Positions 59,701-64,000 of a stretch of 64,000 nt of DNA are shown here, in pieces. Both the position numbers and the translations under genes were made by a program. Position 1 is the stretch's first letter, and every line of letters starts with the position of its first letter. The notes under the pieces were generated by a model. It ran no database searches, was not told the origin of the DNA, and was given only the letters and a program-made list of their open reading frames with translations. Source of the DNA: Mermis nigrescens (taxonomy: Eukaryota > Nematoda > Enoplea > Mermithida > Mermithidae); assembly GCA_036768485.1 (NCBI GenBank), contig JAVLUZ010000154.1, forward strand, positions 40,420,851-40,484,850, read 5' to 3'.

Positions 59701-60040
59701 AAATTCGAATTTGCAGCAGCATTATACATCCTCCACCGCTGCAATATTTTCCGCCTCAATGGCGAGACATCTTTGAATAATTATGTACCAAATCCGAGCA
59801 ATCCCAAAATACCGCCAAATATACTCCTATTTTGCATTCTTCAAACATCGAGATGCAACCTCTATGAAATAAACTTATCTGGCATAAATAACGAAACCGG
59901 CAAATTTGCAAAATGAATCCGCGCCACTGCCTGAGTCATCCAACTAGGAGACAGTCGCATAAAATTTTCTGACGAAAGCTCGACGAGCAGCTACAATTTG
60001 CTTGCGTGGTCGTTGCTCCTGTTGCAAAAGTAAATGCGTG

Positions 60041-60140
60041 NNNNNNNNNNNNNNNNNNNNNNNNNNNNNNNNNNNNNNNNNNNNNNNNNNNNNNNNNNNN
60101 NNNNNNNNNNNNNNNNNNNNNNNNNNNNNNNNNNNNNNNN
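60041..60140. other. assembly gap (run of N)
   Basis: About 100 unknown bases inside the presumed retroelement. Confidence 0.99.
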
Positions 60141-60860
60141 CCTAACTGCCTGCGATATATTGCACCTCTAGGCAGTTAATTTTCGTGCTTTTACCAAATC
60201 AAAACAATTTACAAGCAATGGCGCTGATATAGTTGGAAACGACACGCCAGAAAAACGAAAAGGCTAATCTGCCACCGACTAGACTAATCAGACCAATAAT
60301 CGTAGGGGGAATGGCCTACAGTAATATAAGAAGAAAATATTGTATAATGTGTTTATAACAAAAATGGGTGCTGCTTGCACATAGATTTTTCGGGTCTCCG
60401 CACAGGCTCAACGTGAATAGCGGTCATGTCGCCTATGTTTTAAATGTAAAAATTGATAGGGCACTTGCAGGGGGTTCCACAATAAAAGGTCGCATCTTTG
60501 TATCCCTCGCGACAAATAGCGACAAGAGTCCAACGAATTGACACTGCTTGGTCGGAATGCCTCCGCATGTCGTACTATCGATGATCTGAAAACTAAGGCT
60601 GGATCGCCAGAGTGGAAATAATAGACCGGATGGTCGGAATTGGCGCACTAAGGTGCGCAAAGGCCGTACAAGTAACGGCACGTGTAGATACACTATCTAC
60701 ATATGTACTAACAGTGATCTCTAAATAGCCAACTGTAAGTAGGGGAAGTAGACTTACTGTAGTCTCGGAAACGATTTGCTGAAAAAACGCTCTCGTATAA
60801 ATGAAACAATACTGTTTCCAGACCCTTAAAAGGCACTTATTTCACCTCCCCCAGATCTTA
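60141..60860. other. unassigned sequence after the gap
   Basis: May continue the gag-like element: codons for a Cys-Phe-Lys-Cys stretch followed by Gly-His in a shifted frame (about 60434-60470) look like a broken CCHC knuckle. Weak. Confidence 0.25.
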
Positions 60861-60891
60861 ACCGGGCATGTATAACATGCACCATACATAC

Positions 60892-61190
60892 ATGGGCGAC
60901 CCCGCAAATACATAAACCCCCAGAGTTGAATTTTGTGTGCTGTTTTTGGCAATTTTGCCCACCCTACCCCAAAATTTGGTCGCTGCCCATGTATATGGTA
61001 TGCGCCTCCCAGAATTTAATGGTCGAAAATTTTTTCTCCGCGATTTTTTGATGCCAATGAATAGCGCTCGATGAGGAAAGTTTAAAATGGTGTATTTCCG
61101 CCATACTGTCAATTTTGAAACCATTTCGGACCTTTGAAAAACCTTGCACGCCCCTTCACAAAGAATTTTGGTGCTGCCTGCCTATCTTCG
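60892..61190 (-). mobile_element. two worn C-run MITEs side by side
   Basis: 60892-60990 begins CATACATGGGCGACC and ends with the inverse type (ggtcgctgcccatgtat); a family-A-like copy (gatgccaatgaatagcgctc, ggtgctgcctgcctat) follows to about 61190. Confidence 0.6.
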
Positions 61191-61936
61191 TATGTACTCA
61201 AGCTTACGACCTCATGGTCGCTGCCCATGTACCTATATCGTATAAGATTTTTTGACGATTGCATCCATGAAATTATGTGCATGGCTGAAATTCTGAAGGC
61301 TACGAAATCTTTAAATACATATAAAATGGACGAAACTTTGATTGTTGACAGATTTCTGCTTTGGCCCTTTCTCGTCGAACTCCCTTAAAATCTAAGAAAT
61401 GAAAACCTTAGAATCAAATTCTAAGAATCTCCGGGATTCTGAATTCTGTGACTTCCTAACGTTTCAGTGCGCCTGAAAAAGCGGTTTAGACTGGAGAAGC
61501 AATCACGACACTGTTCGTGACAAATGACGAGGATATGAATGATGAGGATTACTATGAAAACTTGTATTACAGTAAGGTGCCTGGAAAGTACTTTTGTAGC
61601 TGGTCGCTAGATCGCTGAAAATTGATTTTCATGCACAAGGTATCGTGTCGTGACATATGTAGACTTTAGTGGATTACTTAATTGTACGTCCTGTTTCTAC
61701 TTGCATATTTTTTGCGAACTTTTCACTTCGTTAGGTCGCTTTGAAAAAATTTCATATTACTCACTATTCAAAATTTACGATGAATTAGGTAACGGATGAG
61801 ATTCCACAAGGCTGATAATTGCGTAATATTTCTGCTAAATGACCTGCGGCAAAAACACACAGCCCTAAAGTCACGTAGGCAAATATAAATTCCACGACGG
61901 CACTTTGATCAACGGTCACACGGGTTGGGCTGGGAC
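61191..61936. other. no gene recognised
   Basis: Mixed sequence without open frames of note or recognisable repeats. Confidence 0.4.
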
Positions 61937-62415
61937 CACACCTGAGCGTGGGGGGTATGCACCACACCTGGGCGTGGGAATTTGGGGGTATGCACCCCCT
62001 CCCCGAGGAACCAAAATACCTATAGGAAATCAATTTTTAAAATTTTTGTTTTCTCGCAATTTTTGATGCCAATGGTTAGCGCTCGATGAGAAACGTTGAA
62101 AAATGGTGTCTTTTCGCCATACCAACATTTTTAAGGCCGTTTTCTGACCTTTGAAAAATTTTGCACACTCCCCCCGAATCTTTTTGCTGCCCACGTATGG
62201 TATGCACCCCCCCCCGCCCGAGAAACCAAAATACCCTAACCAGAATTTAATTTTTGAAATTTTTTTGTTTTTTTTTGCATTTTTTTGATGCCAATAAATA
62301 GTGCTCGATGAGACGTTCAAAAATAGTGTTTTCGTCATACCACCATTTTTAAAGCCATTTTTAACCGTTGAAAAACCATGCATCACCCCCAGAATTTCGG
62401 TGCTGCCCACATATG
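61937..62415 (-). mobile_element. hAT-like MITE, family A, outer copy of a nested pair
   Basis: CACACCTGAGC to GCCCACATATG, target duplication GCTGGGAC (61929-61936) and GCTGGAAC (62416-62423). Interrupted 26 bp from its left end by the next copy. Confidence 0.85.
61963..62199 (-). mobile_element. hAT-like MITE, family A, inner copy
   Basis: 237 bp, CACACCTGGGC to GCCCACGTATG, with a perfect target duplication GTATGCAC (61955-61962 and 62200-62207) taken from the outer element's own end. Confidence 0.9.
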
Positions 62416-62569
62416 GCTGGAACATCCAGAATCTGAAAGCTGTAGTACCTATTATTCAAGGTGCGACAGCTTTTTATTGGCAAAACTTACTTTGATTTAT
62501 GTAAGCGGAATCCAAAAGCAACGTCAGACAACAGTGAATGATAAGTTGAAAATGAACACACTAGGTATG

Positions 62570-62790
62570 CATAGGTGGGCAGCACCAAAATCCTGGGAGA
62601 CGGGGTGCAAAGGTCACAAAATGGTCTTAAAAATGGCGATATGGCGAAAAAACACAATTTTTCAACGTTTCACATCAAGCACTATCCATTGGTGTCAAAC
62701 AATTGTGCAAGAAACAAACAAAAATTTCAAAAAATAATTCCTGTGGGGGTATTCTGCCTTCTCGGAGGTAAGGTGCATAGCACCCGTACC
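62570..62790 (+). mobile_element. hAT-like MITE, family A
   Basis: Begins CATAGGTGGGC and shows tatccattggtgtcaa and the G-rich end in worn form. The right end is not clear. Confidence 0.7.
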
Positions 62791-62828
62791 TGCATAATGC
62801 ATTTCCGATACGAATGTTAGGTATGTAC

Positions 62829-63088
62829 CATAGGTGGGCAGTACCAAAATTCTGGGGGCATGGGTTTGAAAAATTTTGAAAGGTCAAAAAATGGTCTTAA
62901 AAGTGGTCGTCGTAGGGCGAAAAAACTTTATTTATCGACGTTTCTCATCCAGCACTATCCAATGGCATCAAAAAATCGCCAAAAAAGCAAAAAAAATTTT
63001 AATTCTGGGGGTATTTTGATTTATGGGGAGGGGTATTTCAACTTCTGGGGGGTTGCATACTCCCCAAACCCCCCCACGCCCACGTGTG
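62829..63088 (+). mobile_element. hAT-like MITE, family A (intact ends)
   Basis: 260 bp, CATAGGTGGGC to GCCCACGTGTG, perfect target duplication GTATGTAC (62821-62828 and 63089-63096). Confidence 0.9.
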
Positions 63089-63127
63089 GTATGTACGCGT
63101 AGAAGAAAGTAATACTACTATGGGTTC

Positions 63128-63391
63128 CGCCACGCGTGAGGGAGTGGGGGTATGCCCTACCCCCCAGAAAGCAAAATGGGGTCCAATGAGGCAAAATTGC
63201 CAAAATAGCACCGAAAATTCAAGTCTGGGGGTCGATCGATTTTGCAAGATCTATAGAAGACCAAACAAAAGCAACTATGAGAAACTTTGAAAAGTGGTGT
63301 TTTTTCGCCAAGCACGATTCTTAAGACTATTTTTTGACTTTTGAAAAACCCTGCATTCCCCCTTCCAGAATTTTAGTACTGCCCACCTATA
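63128..63391 (-). mobile_element. hAT-like MITE, family A, diverged
   Basis: ccacgcgtgagggagtgggg to ctgcccacctata; internal landmarks are weak and no target duplication is found. Confidence 0.55.
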
Positions 63392-63392
63392 A

Positions 63393-63876
63393 GCAGTGGC
63401 GTACCTGTGGGGGGACATACATTTAACAGAAGGGATGGAGGAATCCCCCCATCCAAAGTAGGACGTCTCCCCCCAAAGCCAGTGAGTTTTTGACTCCCCA
63501 CATTTTGGGGAAATTGAATTTGTTGGCCGTTTTTAGGCTTCTTTGGCCGTTGTTGGCCAAAAATTGGAGGTCATCTACCCCCCCCTCCAAATGCCTGAGA
63601 ACCCCACCACCCCTTCCCGAAATTTCGAGCCGTTTACTGATTTTTGACATTTCAGACAATGATCGTTCTTTCTAAGACATAAAAACGTTTAAAAAATCGG
63701 AAAAATTTGAAAAATTGAGTAGATTGAACAAAATATGGTCAAGAAGATGTGTTTATGGCGCGCTGCGTCGAAAATTCGAGATTTTTGAGCTAAAAATGGG
63801 CTAAAAAACGCTTAGAAAGGTACACTTTTTACAACTTTTACCAACTTTTACAAAAAAACCGATAATTCTGGGGGTC
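63393..63876. repeat. repeat F (inverted) and relatives
   Basis: Starts with a hAT-type end cagtggcgtacctgtgggg; includes F-like text on the minus strand (cgaaatttcgagccgttt, ggccaaaaattgg) and, from 63680, the family seen at 42.5 kb (gaacaaaatatggtca, a gcgctgcgtcgaaaattcga stretch). Confidence 0.5.
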
Positions 63877-63881
63877 GCAGC

Positions 63882-64000
63882 CATACGTGGGCAGCAAGAA
63901 AATTCTGGGGGGGGGTGCAAGATTTGTTGAAGGTCAAAAAATGGTCTTAAAAATGGTGGTATGGCGATAAAAACACCATTTTTCGACGTTTCTCATCAAG
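63882..64000 (+). mobile_element. hAT-like MITE, family A, cut by the window end
   Basis: Starts CATACGTGGGCAGC, runs through ggtcaaaaaatggtcttaaa and ggtatggcgat to the end of the window in the middle of the element. Confidence 0.85.

Overview
The window looks like AT-rich nuclear DNA of an invertebrate animal: one split housekeeping gene, two members of a divergent F-box family, and a dense mix of class I and class II transposons with many short non-autonomous elements. The sequence alone does not fix the phylum. Two runs of about 100 N (11910-12009 and 60041-60140) mark scaffold gaps. I see no CRISPR, operon or prokaryotic signal.

Layout. 1-5.3 kb: repeats and gene-poor DNA. 5.69-6.77 kb: F-box gene 1 (+), with its own TATA box and one frameshift. 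6.8-11.85 kb: a decayed Polinton/Maverick (adintovirus-like) cassette on the minus strand. It has a TATA box, an F54H12.2-like capsid gene, an adenain-like protease, a penton-like minor capsid gene, a TATA-binding-protein (TBP) homologue and a small unknown ORF, packed with gaps or overlaps of a few bases. The capsid gene is interrupted by a piggyBac-type element, which carries a hAT-type MITE, and by a second MITE. 11.9-21.3 kb: several broken APE-type LINEs, one of them cut by a Tc1-like foldback element. 21.9-30.0 kb: a 4.07-kb segment present twice in tandem at very high identity; each unit holds a dead LINE inserted in a Myb/SANT-bearing DNA transposon.

30.6-42.4 kb: the first six exons of a WBP11 (WW-domain-binding protein 11, splicing factor) orthologue on the plus strand, with introns inflated by MITEs and a 1.75-kb GC-rich transposon. 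42.4-49.0 kb: repeats, with no convincing 3' end of WBP11. 49.1-50.4 kb: F-box gene 2 (three exons, TATA box, two compensating frameshifts). 50.7-58 kb: tandem arrays, a truncated Tc1 transposase, a chromodomain fragment and a 275-280-bp tandem repeat. 58.7-60.7 kb: a decayed gag-like retroelement across a gap. 60.9-64 kb: a cluster of MITEs, partly inserted in one another.

The commonest structure is a ~260-bp MITE with 11-bp terminal inverted repeats (about CAYACSTGGGC) and 8-bp target duplications, hence hAT-like; about 15 copies are visible. The most unusual item is the TBP homologue inside the Polinton cassette, whose capsid gene has a TATA box upstream.
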